DNA of 64,000 nucleotides from assembly GCF_024807145.1 (NCBI RefSeq), contig NZ_JANUCA010000001.1, positions 434,001 to 498,000 of the forward strand, read 5' to 3'. The stretch comes from Microbacterium sp. AK031. GTDB lineage: Bacteria > Actinomycetota > Actinomycetes > Actinomycetales > Microbacteriaceae. The notes beneath the pieces were generated by a model, which saw only the letters and a program-made list of their open reading frames with translations, had not been told where the DNA came from and made no database searches. Shown here in pieces: positions 45,527 to 54,211 of the stretch. The position numbers were made by a program, and so were the translations under genes. Position 1 is the first letter of the stretch; each line of letters opens with the position of its first letter.

Positions 45527-45576
45527 GGAGGAAAGTGCCGATGGAACGCCCTATGAAATGACCGGCACGTTCCTCC
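45527..45576 (-). terminator. Long inverted repeat between metY and metX
   Basis: Arms of 14 bases (45527-45540 and 45563-45576) match at 13 positions and flank a 22-base loop. On the minus strand it begins 28 bases after the metY stop. It could terminate or attenuate transcription into metX; no T-tract follows. The rest of the 205-base gap (45399-45603) shows nothing else apart from the metX -10 box. Confidence 0.45.
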
Positions 45577-45603
45577 CATCAACGGCGGGACGCTGAGGCG
45601 AAA

Positions 45604-46926
45604 CTAGGCGCGAGCGGCCTCCGAGACGCGGCGGGCGGCGTCGAGAGCCTGCTCGAGGTCGGCCTTGAGGTCGTCGATGTTCTCCAGGCCCACAGACAGA
45701 CGCACCAGGCCAGGCGTCACGCCGGAGGTGAGCTGCTGCTCCGGGGTCAGCTGCGAGTGCGTCGTGGATGCCGGGTGGATGACGAGCGAGCGCACGTCGC
45801 CGATGTTGGCGAGGTGGCTGAACAGGGAGAGGCTGTTCACGAACTCGCGACCCGCTTCCACCCCGCCCTTCAGTTCGAACGACAGCACGGCGCCGACGCC
45901 CTTGGGCAGGTACTCGTTCGCCTTGGCGTACCACGGCGAGGTGGGAAGGCCGGAGTAGTTGACCGAGGCGATGTCATCGCGACCGTCCAGCCACTCGGCG
46001 ACCTCCTGCGCGTTCTGCACGTGACGCTCGATGCGCAGCGAGAGGGTCTCGATGCCCTGGATGAGGTTCCACGCGCTCTGCGGGGAGATCGCCGAACCGA
46101 GGTCGCGCAGCAGCTGCACGCGAGCCTTGATGATGTACGCGAGCGGGTCGCCAACCGCCGCGGTGTAGCTCGCACCGTGGTACGAGGGGTCCGGCTCGGT
46201 GAGACCGGGGAACTTGTCGACGTTCTTGGACCACTCGAAAGTGCCGCCGTCGATGATCGCACCGCCGATCGTGGTGCCGTGGCCGCCGAGGAACTTGGTG
46301 ACCGAGTGGACGACGATGTCAGCGCCGTGCTCGAACGGGCGCAGCAGGAACGGCGTCGCGATCGTGTTGTCGACGATGAGCGGCACGCCGTTCTCATGTG
46401 CGATGTCGGCGACAGTGCGGATGTCGAGCACGTTGATACGCGGGTTGCCGATCGTCTCGGCGAAGAGGAGCTTGGTGTTCGGACGGATGGCGCGACGCCA
46501 TTCTTCGGCGTCGTCCTGGTTCTCGACGAAGGAGACCTCGATGCCGAGCTTGGCGAGGGTGTACTTGAAGAGGTTGTACGTGCCGCCGTAGATCGAGCTG
46601 GACGCGACGAAGTGGTCTCCGGCCTCTGCGATGTTCAGCACGGCGAAAGTCGAAGCAGCCTGGCCGCTGGCGAGGACGAGAGCGCCGGTGCCACCTTCGA
46701 GCGCTGCGAGTCGCTGCTCGAGCACATCCTGCGTGGGGTTCTGGATGCGGGTGTAGATGTTGCCGAACTCGGCCAGCGCGAACAGGTTCGCTGCGTGGTC
46801 TGCGCTGTCGAAGACGTACGACGTCGTCTGGTAGATCGGTGTGGCGCGGGCCTTGGTGACGGGGTCGGGAGCGGCGCCCGAGTGGATCTGCTTGGTCTCG
46901 AAACGCCAGGTCTCAGGTGCGGACAT
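45604..46926 (-). CDS. metY: O-acetylhomoserine sulfhydrylase
   Basis: A PLP enzyme of the Cys/Met metabolism family that makes homocysteine from O-acetylhomoserine and sulfide. It is 440 residues. The cofactor lysine lies in HSVTKFLGGHGTTIGG (near residue 211), with ARATPIYQTTSYVFDSADHAANLFAL at the N-terminus and SVGLENIDDLKADLEQAL at the C-terminus, all typical of MetY rather than MetB. The ATG follows CAGGGGGAACAC. It precedes metX in transcription. Confidence 0.96.
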   Translation of the reverse strand: MSAPETWRFETKQIHSGAAPDPVTKARATPIYQTTSYVFDSADHAANLFALAEFGNIYTRIQNPTQDVLEQRLAALEGGTGALVLASGQAASTFAVLNIAEAGDHFVASSSIYGGTYNLFKYTLAKLGIEVSFVENQDDAEEWRRAIRPNTKLLFAETIGNPRINVLDIRTVADIAHENGVPLIVDNTIATPFLLRPFEHGADIVVHSVTKFLGGHGTTIGGAIIDGGTFEWSKNVDKFPGLTEPDPSYHGASYTAAVGDPLAYIIKARVQLLRDLGSAISPQSAWNLIQGIETLSLRIERHVQNAQEVAEWLDGRDDIASVNYSGLPTSPWYAKANEYLPKGVGAVLSFELKGGVEAGREFVNSLSLFSHLANIGDVRSLVIHPASTTHSQLTPEQQLTSGVTPGLVRLSVGLENIDDLKADLEQALDAARRVSEAARA

Positions 46927-47016
46927 GTGTTCCCCCTGGAACGGATTGAGGTCGGTGCGGCGGATGCCGTTGATGAGAGCGTACGCAACGGCCTCTGTGT
47001 CAACAACGTACGGGAA

Positions 47017-47030
47017 ATGTTACGTAACAT
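47017..47030. promoter_or_regulatory. Perfect palindrome in the metY/SDR divergent gap
   Basis: ATGTTACGTAACAT is a perfect 14-base palindrome. It lies 14 bases upstream of a minus-strand TTGACA (46998-47003), a plausible -35 for metY. The form suits a dimeric repressor such as a TetR-family protein. No regulator is adjacent. Confidence 0.5.
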
Positions 47031-47082
47031 CCCGGCGCGCCCGAACCGCGATGAGAACGCGATGGGCCGAGACGAAACGTCG

Positions 47083-47088
47083 TACGGT
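47083..47088 (+). promoter_or_regulatory. -10 box TACGGT, leaderless start
   Basis: TACGGT is followed by GGAGGC and the ATG at 47095. This decides between that ATG and the one at 47101. Confidence 0.55.
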
Positions 47089-47094
47089 GGAGGC

Positions 47095-47880
47095 ATGGTG
47101 ATGCGACGTGCAGTGGTGACAGGTGCGAGTTCGGGAATCGGGGAGGCGACCGTCCGCGACCTCCGCGCGCGCGGCTGGGAAGTCGTCGGCGTGGCGAGAC
47201 GCGCGGATCGCCTGCAGACCCTGGTGGACGAGACCGGCGCATCGGCCATCGCCTGCGACCTGACGGACGAGGGTGCCGTGGCTTCGCTCCTCGCTGAACT
47301 CGAGGCATCGGGCCCGGTGCACGCCCTCGTTCAGGTCGCCGGAGGCGCGCGCGGCACAGAACGGGTGGAGGATGCGAGCGTCGCCGACTGGCAGTGGATG
47401 TACGACGTCAACGTGCTGGCCACGCAGCGTCTGGTCGCCGGGATCCTCCCGCAGCTTCGTCGCGCCGCCCAATCCGACGGTCACGCCGACGCGATCTTCG
47501 TGACGTCGACCGCTGCGCAGACCGCATACCCCGGCGGCAGCGGCTACAACGCGGCGAAGGCGGCCGAGTCGATGATCGTGAAGGTGCTGCGGCAGGAGCT
47601 CAACGGCGAGCCGATCCGGGTCGTCGAGGTGGCGCCGGGCATGGTGCACACCGAGGAGTTCACCCTCAACCGTCTCGGCGGCGACAGCCTCGCAGCCGAA
47701 GCCGTCTACGCGGGAGTGGAGAAGCCGCTGACCGCGCACGATGTCGCCGATGTGATCGGATATGCCCTCGACGCGCCAGGGCACGTGAACCTCGACCTGA
47801 TCACGATGCGTCCGGTCGCACAGTCCGCGCAGCACCTGCTGGCACGCGGACCGCTGCGCGTGCGCGGTGGCGAGGACTGA
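47095..47880 (+). CDS. Short-chain dehydrogenase/reductase
   Basis: A 261-residue classical SDR. The cofactor motif is VVTGASSGIGEATV, Asp in ACDLTDEG suits adenine recognition, and the catalytic segment is the Tyr-Lys pair in GSGYNAAKAAESM, with Ser in FVTSTAAQTAYPG. Arginines after the second strand (GVARRADRL) suggest NADP(H). The pattern is that of YdfG/serine-dehydrogenase-like enzymes, but the substrate is unknown. If the ATG at 47101 were used GGAGG would be a ribosome site seven bases upstream, so the start is not certain. ung follows after six bases. Confidence 0.9.
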   Translation: MVMRRAVVTGASSGIGEATVRDLRARGWEVVGVARRADRLQTLVDETGASAIACDLTDEGAVASLLAELEASGPVHALVQVAGGARGTERVEDASVADWQWMYDVNVLATQRLVAGILPQLRRAAQSDGHADAIFVTSTAAQTAYPGGSGYNAAKAAESMIVKVLRQELNGEPIRVVEVAPGMVHTEEFTLNRLGGDSLAAEAVYAGVEKPLTAHDVADVIGYALDAPGHVNLDLITMRPVAQSAQHLLARGPLRVRGGED

Positions 47881-47886
47881 GTACGG

Positions 47887-48588
47887 ATGCCGGGACGCTC
47901 ACTTGCGCAGTTGGCGGATGAGGGCCTGATCGACCAGGGCTGGGCCGCAGCATTGGCACCGGTCGCTGACGTCATCGGCAGCCTCGGCGAGCGACTGCGG
48001 GTCGAGCAGGCAGAGGGTCGTGGGTACCTTCCCGCCGGGGATCACGTGCTGCGAGCGTTCCAACGACCGCTCGCTGATGTGCGGGTGCTGATCACCGGAC
48101 AGGATCCGTACCCGACACCGGGTCATCCGATCGGCCTGTCGTTCGCCATCGACCGACACGTGCGTCCATTGCCGCGAAGCCTTTCCAACATCTACCGGGA
48201 GCGCGAGAGCGATCTCGGCATCCCGCCGGCGCCGCACGGCGATCTGACGGCGTGGAGCGACCAGGGTGTGCTGCTGCTGAACCGCGTGCTGACCGTCACC
48301 CCCGGCGCGCCGGCATCACACCGCGGCTGGGGCTGGGAGAAGGTCACCGAGCTCGCGATCAGGACGCTGGTCGCGCGTGCACAGCCGCTGGCGGCGATCC
48401 TGTGGGGGAAGGAAGCCGCGAACCTGCAGCCGATGCTCGGCGGCACCCCTGTGGTCGCCTCCGCGCATCCATCGCCCCTGTCGGCTCATCGCGGCTTCTT
48501 CGGCTCCCGACCCTTCTCCCGGGTCAATGCCCTGCTCGAGCAACAGGGCGCTGACCCGGTGGACTGGCGCGTCGACGGCGAACTATAA
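47887..48588 (+). CDS. ung: Uracil-DNA glycosylase, family 1
   Basis: It removes uracil from DNA in base-excision repair. It is 233 residues. The water-activating loop [10 protein letters not shown] has Asp73, the leucine-loop [21 protein letters not shown] has His194, and [10 protein letters not shown] is also typical. It is co-transcribed with the SDR gene. Its TAA stop forms the first half of the next gene's -10 box. Confidence 0.97.
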   Translation: MPGRSLAQLADEGLIDQGWAAALAPVADVIGSLGERLRVEQAEGRGYLPAGDHVLRAFQRPLADVRVLITGQDPYPTPGHPIGLSFAIDRHVRPLPRSLSNIYRERESDLGIPPAPHGDLTAWSDQGVLLLNRVLTVTPGAPASHRGWGWEKVTELAIRTLVARAQPLAAILWGKEAANLQPMLGGTPVVASAHPSPLSAHRGFFGSRPFSRVNALLEQQGADPVDWRVDGEL

Positions 48589-48591
48589 GCT
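48586..48591 (+). promoter_or_regulatory. -10 box TAAGCT, leaderless start
   Basis: TAAGCT is followed by GGGCGC and the ATG at 48598. It overlaps the ung stop codon. Confidence 0.55.
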
Positions 48592-48597
48592 GGGCGC

Positions 48598-49209
48598 ATG
48601 CAGTTCGAACCCGGCGACCGACGTCGTCGACTGCCGCGTCATCTGCGTGATCCTGAGCCCGACCCCGGGACATTCTCGTTCACGATCCGGCCTGCCACGC
48701 TGCGCGACCTCCCCGACGTGCGTGAGATCTACAACCACTACGTCGCGAACTCTGTCGTGACCTTCGACGAGAAGCGCAGCACGCACCGTTACTGGCGTGA
48801 GAAGTTCACGATGCTGGCGAAGCTCGGCCTGCCGTTCCTCGTCGCGGTGACACCGTCGAACCAGGTGATCGGATACGCCCTCGTCCAGCCATGGGCGACC
48901 AAGTCGGCGTACCGCTACACGGTGGAGGATTCGATCTACCTCGGCCCCGGTGCGGGCGGCAAAGGGCTCGGCTCCGCATTGTTGCAGGCGCTCATCGCCG
49001 CGTGCGAGAAGATCGGGTTGCGTGAGATCGTTGCGGTGATAAGCGACAGCGGCGCCGAACCGTCGATCAGGCTGCACAACAGGTTCGGCTTCGTCGAGGT
49101 CGGGCGGATGGGGCGGGTCGGCTTCAAATTCGGCCGCTCGCTCGGAACGGTCTATCTGCAGAAGTCGCTCACGCCGAAGAATCGTCGCGGGCTGTTCCGT
49201 CACCGATGA
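48598..49209 (+). CDS. GNAT N-acetyltransferase (PAT/MnaT-like)
   Basis: A 203-residue enzyme with a short basic N-terminal extension, then a GNAT domain. It starts IRPATLRDLPDVREIYNHYV, and the acetyl-CoA loop reads GAGGKGLGSALLQALI, with the later strand IRLHNRFGFVEVGRMGRVGFKFG. It resembles the phosphinothricin/methionine-sulfone acetyltransferase subgroup. The start of that domain is at about residue 29, but the -10 box six bases before the ATG supports the full length. The 3' end overlaps convergent dppF-like gene by 41 bases. Confidence 0.88.
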   Translation: MQFEPGDRRRRLPRHLRDPEPDPGTFSFTIRPATLRDLPDVREIYNHYVANSVVTFDEKRSTHRYWREKFTMLAKLGLPFLVAVTPSNQVIGYALVQPWATKSAYRYTVEDSIYLGPGAGGKGLGSALLQALIAACEKIGLREIVAVISDSGAEPSIRLHNRFGFVEVGRMGRVGFKFGRSLGTVYLQKSLTPKNRRGLFRHR

Positions 49210-49981
49210 CGGGGATCGCGGCCAGCAGGCGTCTGGTGTAATCCTGCTGCGGGTTCAGCAGCACATCCTGCGTCGCGCCGTGTTCGACGATGCGGCCGTC
49301 CTTCATCACCGCGACCGTGTCGCACAGGTTCTGCACCACGCCGATGTCGTGCGAGACCAGGATGAGCGTGAGATCCTCGGTCTGCAGAAGCCCGTGGAGA
49401 AGCTCGAGGATCTGCGCCCGCACAGTGACGTCGAGGGCGGACAGTGGTTCGTCGCCCACGAGGATGCGCGGCCGATGCGCGATCGCACGCGCCAGCGCGA
49501 CGCGCTGGCGCTGACCACCGGAGAACTCGTGCGGATAGCGGTCGGCCATCTCGGGCTCCAGACCCACCTGGGCGAGCACTTCGCGCACACGCGCTCGATG
49601 GTCGCCTTCGATTCCCAGTGCCCACAGCGGTTCGGCGATGATCTGCCCCGCGCTCATCCGCGGGTCTAGTGAGGCATAGGGGTCCTGGAACACCAGCCCG
49701 GTCTGGCGCCGGAGCCAGTGCAGCGAGCGTGCGGAACCCGTCGCATCCACCGTCTTCTCGTCGATCGAGACGGTGCCCGACGTCGGACGATCGAGCCCCA
49801 GCAGCAAACGGACCAGTGTGGACTTGCCCGAACCGGATTCGCCGATGAGACCGATGGCTTCACCGGCTTCGACGTCGAGATCCGTCGGATGCAGGGCGGT
49901 CTGAGTTCCGGCGCGCTCGAACATCGTCCGTTTCGGAACAGGGAAGTCGCGCGCGAGGCCGCGCGCCGAGATCAGGCTCAT
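49169..49981 (-). CDS. Peptide/nickel ABC importer ATPase, DppF/OppF type
   Basis: A 270-residue ATPase of the importer encoded by the five-gene cluster. Walker A is GESGSGKST, the Q-loop VFQDPYASLDPRM, the signature [15 protein letters not shown], Walker B ILVGDEPLSALDV and the H-loop VSHDIG. The C-terminal segment DYTRRLLAAIP is the OppF/DppF tail. The iron-sulfur cysteines of some homologues are absent. Start overlaps the dppD-like stop by ATGA. Its end overlaps the GNAT gene. Confidence 0.94.
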   Translation of the reverse strand: MSLISARGLARDFPVPKRTMFERAGTQTALHPTDLDVEAGEAIGLIGESGSGKSTLVRLLLGLDRPTSGTVSIDEKTVDATGSARSLHWLRRQTGLVFQDPYASLDPRMSAGQIIAEPLWALGIEGDHRARVREVLAQVGLEPEMADRYPHEFSGGQRQRVALARAIAHRPRILVGDEPLSALDVTVRAQILELLHGLLQTEDLTLILVSHDIGVVQNLCDTVAVMKDGRIVEHGATQDVLLNPQQDYTRRLLAAIPVIGDGTARDDSSA

Positions 49982-50769
49982 CGGTCACCGCCCTCCGGGC
50001 GCCAGAGCGTCGCGGTGGCATCGCGCAGCAGCCCCTGAGTGATCGGCGATGAGGGTGCGGTGAGCAGCGTCGAGACCGGCGCGGCCTCGATGGCGCGGCC
50101 CCGCTCGAGCACCACGCCGTGCGTCGCGACCTGAGCGAGGACGGCGAGGTCGTGGGTGATGAACATCAGCGACATCCCCTGCTCCTCGACGAGTGAGAGC
50201 AGCAGCCGCAGAATCTCCGCCTGGATCGTCACATCCAGAGCGGTGGTGGGCTCATCGGCGATGAGCAGCCGCGGCCTGCAGGCGAGTGCCATCGCGATCG
50301 CGACGCGTTGACGCTGGCCACCCGAGAGCTGGTGCGGATACTTCTGCACGATGGTCTCCGGGTCCGGCAGATGCACGCGCGCCGCCTCAGCGATGGCGCG
50401 TTCGCGGGCCTCGCGTTTCCCGGCTCCGGTGTGGATCCGCACGGATTCCGCGATCTGGCGTCCGACGGTGCGGATCGGGTTGAGCGCTGTTCGCGGCTCC
50501 TGGAAGACGATCCCGATGTCGTCGCCGCGGAATCGGGCGAGCTCGCGGTCCGGCATCCCGAGCAGCTCGGTGTCATCCCAGCGGACGCTTCCACTCGCCT
50601 TCGCCCCGTCCGGCAGCAGCCCGAGGATGGCGAGCGCCGTGAGAGATTTTCCGGAGCCGGATTCGCCGATCAAACCGAGACGCGCGCCATCCGGCAAGTC
50701 GAAGGAGATGCCGTCGATGATACGACGCCCGTCGATGTCGACGACGAGGTCCTTGACGGAGAGGCTCAT
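49978..50769 (-). CDS. Peptide/nickel ABC importer ATPase, DppD/OppD type
   Basis: A 263-residue ATPase. Walker A is [10 protein letters not shown]-loop [12 protein letters not shown], signature [15 protein letters not shown], Walker [15 protein letters not shown]-loop THDLAV. It starts [16 protein letters not shown]. The ATG at 50769 overlaps the permease stop by ATGA; the longer open frame upstream is a shadow of the permease gene. It should form a heterodimer with the preceding DppF-type protein. Confidence 0.94.
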   Translation of the reverse strand: MSLSVKDLVVDIDGRRIIDGISFDLPDGARLGLIGESGSGKSLTALAILGLLPDGAKASGSVRWDDTELLGMPDRELARFRGDDIGIVFQEPRTALNPIRTVGRQIAESVRIHTGAGKREARERAIAEAARVHLPDPETIVQKYPHQLSGGQRQRVAIAMALACRPRLLIADEPTTALDVTIQAEILRLLLSLVEEQGMSLMFITHDLAVLAQVATHGVVLERGRAIEAAPVSTLLTAPSSPITQGLLRDATATLWRPEGGDR

Positions 50770-51632
50770 GCGACCACTTCCGGCGTGTGCAGTTCCGCGC
50801 TGCGGTGACGCAGCGTCGGATCGGTTGCCTCGCGCACCGCGTCGCCGAGCAGGTTGAGGGCGAGCACGGTGATGGTGATGGCGAGACCCGGCCAGAGCAC
50901 CGAGAGGGGATGGATGCTGATGTACCGCTGCAGATCGGCGAGCAGGATGCCCCAGGACGGCTCGACGACCGACGCGCCGAAGCCGAGGTAGGACAGACCG
51001 GCCTCGGCGAGGACCGCGACCGCCATCGACCACGACAGCTGGACGATGAACACCGGCGCGACGTTCGGCAGCAGGTGCCGCAGAAGGTTCTGAGACGCCG
51101 TCAGGCCCGCCGCTCTGCCGGCGAGGACGAAGTCGCTCTGCTGCACGCGTCGCAGTTCCGGGCGGGTGACGCGGGCGATGTTGACACCGAATCCGATGCC
51201 GACCGCCCAGATCACGACCCACAGCGATCCGCCCCAGACCGAGGAGATCATCATGGCGATGATCAGCACGGGGAACGCGATCAGGATGTCGACGAGCACG
51301 GCGATGGTCTCGCGCATCCACCGCACGGTGAGTGCGCCGAGTGCCGCGAGGGCGATCCCGACCACGGTTGCGACGATTCCGGCCCCGACGCTCACGAAGA
51401 CGGTCGTGCGTGTCCCTGCCATGACGAGGCTGAGGATGTCGCGGCCGGTGTTGTCCGTGCCGAGCAGGTGCGGCCAGCTGGGGGCAGCCCAACGATCGCG
51501 CACATCGGCGTCGAGCGGATCGAACGGCGTCCAGAAGACCGAGACGAGCGCGACGAGCGCGATCACGATCACGGTGATCAGACCGAAGCGTCCCGTGGTG
51601 CTCTTCCACAGATCTCGCAGCCAGTGCGGCAT
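50766..51632 (-). CDS. Peptide/nickel ABC importer permease, DppC/OppC type
   Basis: A 288-residue permease with about six helices. An N-terminal helix follows GRFGLITVIVIALVALVSVF, and the extracellular loop reads FDPLDADVRDRWAAPSWPHLLGTDNTGRDILS, which is diagnostic of the DppC family. The EAA-like coupling loop is around AAGLTASQNLLRHLLPNVAP. The ATG overlaps the upstream permease stop as TGATG. Confidence 0.94.
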   Translation of the reverse strand: MPHWLRDLWKSTTGRFGLITVIVIALVALVSVFWTPFDPLDADVRDRWAAPSWPHLLGTDNTGRDILSLVMAGTRTTVFVSVGAGIVATVVGIALAALGALTVRWMRETIAVLVDILIAFPVLIIAMMISSVWGGSLWVVIWAVGIGFGVNIARVTRPELRRVQQSDFVLAGRAAGLTASQNLLRHLLPNVAPVFIVQLSWSMAVAVLAEAGLSYLGFGASVVEPSWGILLADLQRYISIHPLSVLWPGLAITITVLALNLLGDAVREATDPTLRHRSAELHTPEVVA

Positions 51633-52582
51633 CAGGCGGCCTCTCGCTGGCGCGGGTCGACGAAGTGGTGGATCAGGTCGACGATGAAGCCGATCACCAG
51701 CACCAGACCCGTGAGCACGAGCAGCTCGCTCTGCACCTTGATCAGATCGCGCGTGCCGACATCGGCCACCAGCATCCGTCCGATCCCCGGAAGGGTGAAC
51801 AGCTGCTCGATGACGACAGAGCCGACGATGATGCCTGCCACCTGCAGACCGAGGACGGTCACGATCGACAGGCCGACGGCCGGGATGCCGTGCTGCACGA
51901 GCGCCCTGTTGCGGCTGAGTCCCTTGGCGGCGGCGGTGCGGACGAAGTCCTGCCCTCTCGCCTGGAGAGTGGCGCTGCGGACGAAGCGCAGCAGCATGGC
52001 GCCCTCGACGATGCCGATCGTGAGCGCGGGCAGGATGAGTGCTCGCAGCGCCTGCCAGGGGTGCTCCCACCCGCCGCGGGGGAAGCCCTGAGCCGGAAGC
52101 CATCCCAGCCATACGGCGAAAACGACGATCAGCATCATGCCCGCCCAGATCACCGGCACGGCGGCGAGAGCCTGCGCGCTGACACTGAGTGCGGTACCCG
52201 ATGCACGGCCGCGCCACAGCGCGGAGAGGATGCCGAACGGTACGGCGATCAGCAGCGCGATGGCCAGAGCCATCACTCCCAGCGGCACGGTCACCTGCGC
52301 CTTCTCGGCGAGCTCGGCTCCGACGGATGCGCCGCTGAGCTGAGATGTGCCGAGGTCTCCGGTGAGCACGCCGCCGATCCATTCGCCGTACTGCACGTTC
52401 AGCGGGCGATTGAACCCGAGCGACTCCCGCAGCGCTTCCACTGTGGCGGGGGAGGCCTGAGTGCCGGCGATGAGTTGGGCGACGTCGCCGGGGAAGACCC
52501 GCAGCGTGAGGAAGATCAGCACGCTCGACACGAGGAGCCCTGCGATCAGCAGGACCCCTCGTGTCAGCGTGTAGCGGATCAC
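51632..52582 (-). CDS. Peptide/nickel ABC importer permease, DppB/OppB type
   Basis: A 316-residue permease. It starts VIRYTLTRGVLLIAGLLVSSVLIFLTLRVFPGDVAQLIAG; the DppB hallmark LGFNRPLNVQYGEWIGGVLTGDLGTS follows. The coupling loop is RTAAAKGLSRNRALVQHGIPA, and GIIVGSVVIEQLFTLPGIGRMLV is also typical. The GTG start is seven bases after the binding-protein stop. Confidence 0.94.
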   Translation of the reverse strand: MIRYTLTRGVLLIAGLLVSSVLIFLTLRVFPGDVAQLIAGTQASPATVEALRESLGFNRPLNVQYGEWIGGVLTGDLGTSQLSGASVGAELAEKAQVTVPLGVMALAIALLIAVPFGILSALWRGRASGTALSVSAQALAAVPVIWAGMMLIVVFAVWLGWLPAQGFPRGGWEHPWQALRALILPALTIGIVEGAMLLRFVRSATLQARGQDFVRTAAAKGLSRNRALVQHGIPAVGLSIVTVLGLQVAGIIVGSVVIEQLFTLPGIGRMLVADVGTRDLIKVQSELLVLTGLVLVIGFIVDLIHHFVDPRQREAA

Positions 52583-52589
52583 GCCGTGG

Positions 52590-54104
52590 CTACTCGGCGG
52601 CCTTGGTGACGCCGGCGAGGTTGATGCGCGAGTTGATCGAGTCCTCGGGGAAGCCGACGACCAGAGGGCTCACGGCAGTGATGGTGGCGCCGTTGTACAG
52701 CCAGTCCGCGGCGTGATCTTCTGACACGAGGCGCGCAGCCTCAGCGAGGAGCTCGGCGGAAGCATCTTCGTCGACCTCGGCGAGTGCCTCGGCATAGAGC
52801 GACTGCACCTCAGGATTGTCGTAATTGAAGTAGTACTCCGCATTGGCGAAGTTGCCGAAGTCTCGAGGCTCGACATGCAGCACGAAGCTCAGTTCGTAGT
52901 CCTTGTTCGTGTACACATCATCGAGCCAGGTCGGGAACTCCACTGCGTCGACCTTGAGCGTGACGCCGACCTTGGCGAAGTCCGAGACGAGCACCTGCGG
53001 CACGGTGGTGCCGTAGAACGACGGAATCGTGAGGGTCAGGTCGAGATCCTCCTGGCCTGCCTCCGCGAGGAGTTCCTCTGCACGCGCGGGGTCGTAGGCG
53101 GCGACATCCGAGAGATCCTCGAACCCGGGATCGAGCTCGGGAATCGGGCCGTAGAGTGTCTCTCCGGCGCCGACCGCCTCGACGAGCCCCTCATGGTCGA
53201 TCGCGATTCGCAGCGCCTCACGCACTCGTGCGTCATCGAGCGGAGCCTTCGTGTTGTTGAATGCGAGTGTCGCCTTGTCGGTGGTGCGGCCGGTCGTGAG
53301 GGCGAAATCGCCCGACTCCTCCACCTGCGGTGCGAGATTCGGGTCGACTGCGGTCAGCACATCGAGGCTGCCGTCGAGCGCGGCATTGACACCTGCGGTG
53401 AAGTCGGGGATGTACTCGAACACCACTTCGGCGAGGCTGGCCGGCTCGCCCCAGTAGGCGTCATAGCGTGCGAACGTGATGGTGCTTCCCTTGCTCCACT
53501 TCTCGAGTGTGAACGGGCCTGTGCCGTTCTCCGCGGTCTGGAGATCGGTCGTGTCGCCGGTCTGGAACACGAGGCCGGCGGGGCCGGTGAGGGTGAACAG
53601 GAAGTTCTGATTCGGCTCGGTGAGAGTGATCACGACGGTGGACGCGTCGGGTGCCGTGATTGACGCGACGTTCGCGAACTCTGCGTTGCCCTGCAGTGTC
53701 GCGTCGGTGCGCACCGCCTCGTAGGATGCGACGACATCGGCCGATGTGAGTGCGGTGCCGCTGTGGAAGGTGACGTCGGGATTCAGCGTGAACGTGTAGG
53801 TCAGGCCGTCTGCTGAGACCTCGTACTCCGAGGCGAGACGGGGCTCGATCTCGTTCTCCTGGTTGCGGGTGACGAGTCCTTCATAGATGTTGTCGACGAG
53901 GATCTGCTCGATCGCCGCGCCACTGGTGTGGCGGATGTCGAGGTTGCTCGGCTCGAGGACGAGACCGACGGTGAGGGTCGCGTTCAGATCGGGCTCACCG
54001 GTCGAGGTCTCCACTGGCTCAGGTGACCCGGCGCAGGCGCTCAGGATGACAGCGGTCGCAGCGAGTGCGGACAGGACGGCGAGGCGTCTTTTTCGTCGGA
54101 ACAT
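52590..54104 (-). CDS. Extracellular solute-binding lipoprotein, family 5
   Basis: A 504-residue binding lipoprotein that captures the imported solute. The signal peptide MFRRKRRLAVLSALAATAVI ends in LSAC, a lipobox. The mature part has LNATLTVGLVLEPSNLDIRH and the SBP5 segments VDNIYEGLVTRNQENEIEPRLASEYEVS and YTFTLNPDVTFHSGTALTSADVVASYE. Family 5 covers peptides, nickel, haem and sugars; the ligand cannot be read. The ATG at 54104 is preferred to the longer frame because it gives a proper signal peptide. It is the first gene of the transporter cluster. Confidence 0.94.
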   Translation of the reverse strand: MFRRKRRLAVLSALAATAVILSACAGSPEPVETSTGEPDLNATLTVGLVLEPSNLDIRHTSGAAIEQILVDNIYEGLVTRNQENEIEPRLASEYEVSADGLTYTFTLNPDVTFHSGTALTSADVVASYEAVRTDATLQGNAEFANVASITAPDASTVVITLTEPNQNFLFTLTGPAGLVFQTGDTTDLQTAENGTGPFTLEKWSKGSTITFARYDAYWGEPASLAEVVFEYIPDFTAGVNAALDGSLDVLTAVDPNLAPQVEESGDFALTTGRTTDKATLAFNNTKAPLDDARVREALRIAIDHEGLVEAVGAGETLYGPIPELDPGFEDLSDVAAYDPARAEELLAEAGQEDLDLTLTIPSFYGTTVPQVLVSDFAKVGVTLKVDAVEFPTWLDDVYTNKDYELSFVLHVEPRDFGNFANAEYYFNYDNPEVQSLYAEALAEVDEDASAELLAEAARLVSEDHAADWLYNGATITAVSPLVVGFPEDSINSRINLAGVTKAAE

Positions 54105-54211
54105 GGAGTTGAGGAATCCTCTCGGTGCGGCAGATGCTGTGTGCCGATGCAATAGAGCGTAGAGCGGGGCGGTCAGAGGGGTGAGAACAGCGGAATGCGG
54201 TGACACATTCC

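Noticed and set aside
45541..45561. Mini-ORF MERPMK with a good GGAGGA ribosome site on the plus strand
   Set aside because: No plus-strand gene follows within 1.5 kb, and it lies in the loop of the metY-metX inverted repeat; chance is more likely.
46927..47040. SAM riboswitch upstream of metY
   Set aside because: The conserved SAM-I/SAM-IV core elements are not visible, and the gap is short.
45757..47880. A 707-codon ORF ending in the SDR domain
   Set aside because: Its first 446 codons are the antisense of metY and its upstream region; the SDR domain begins at 47095.
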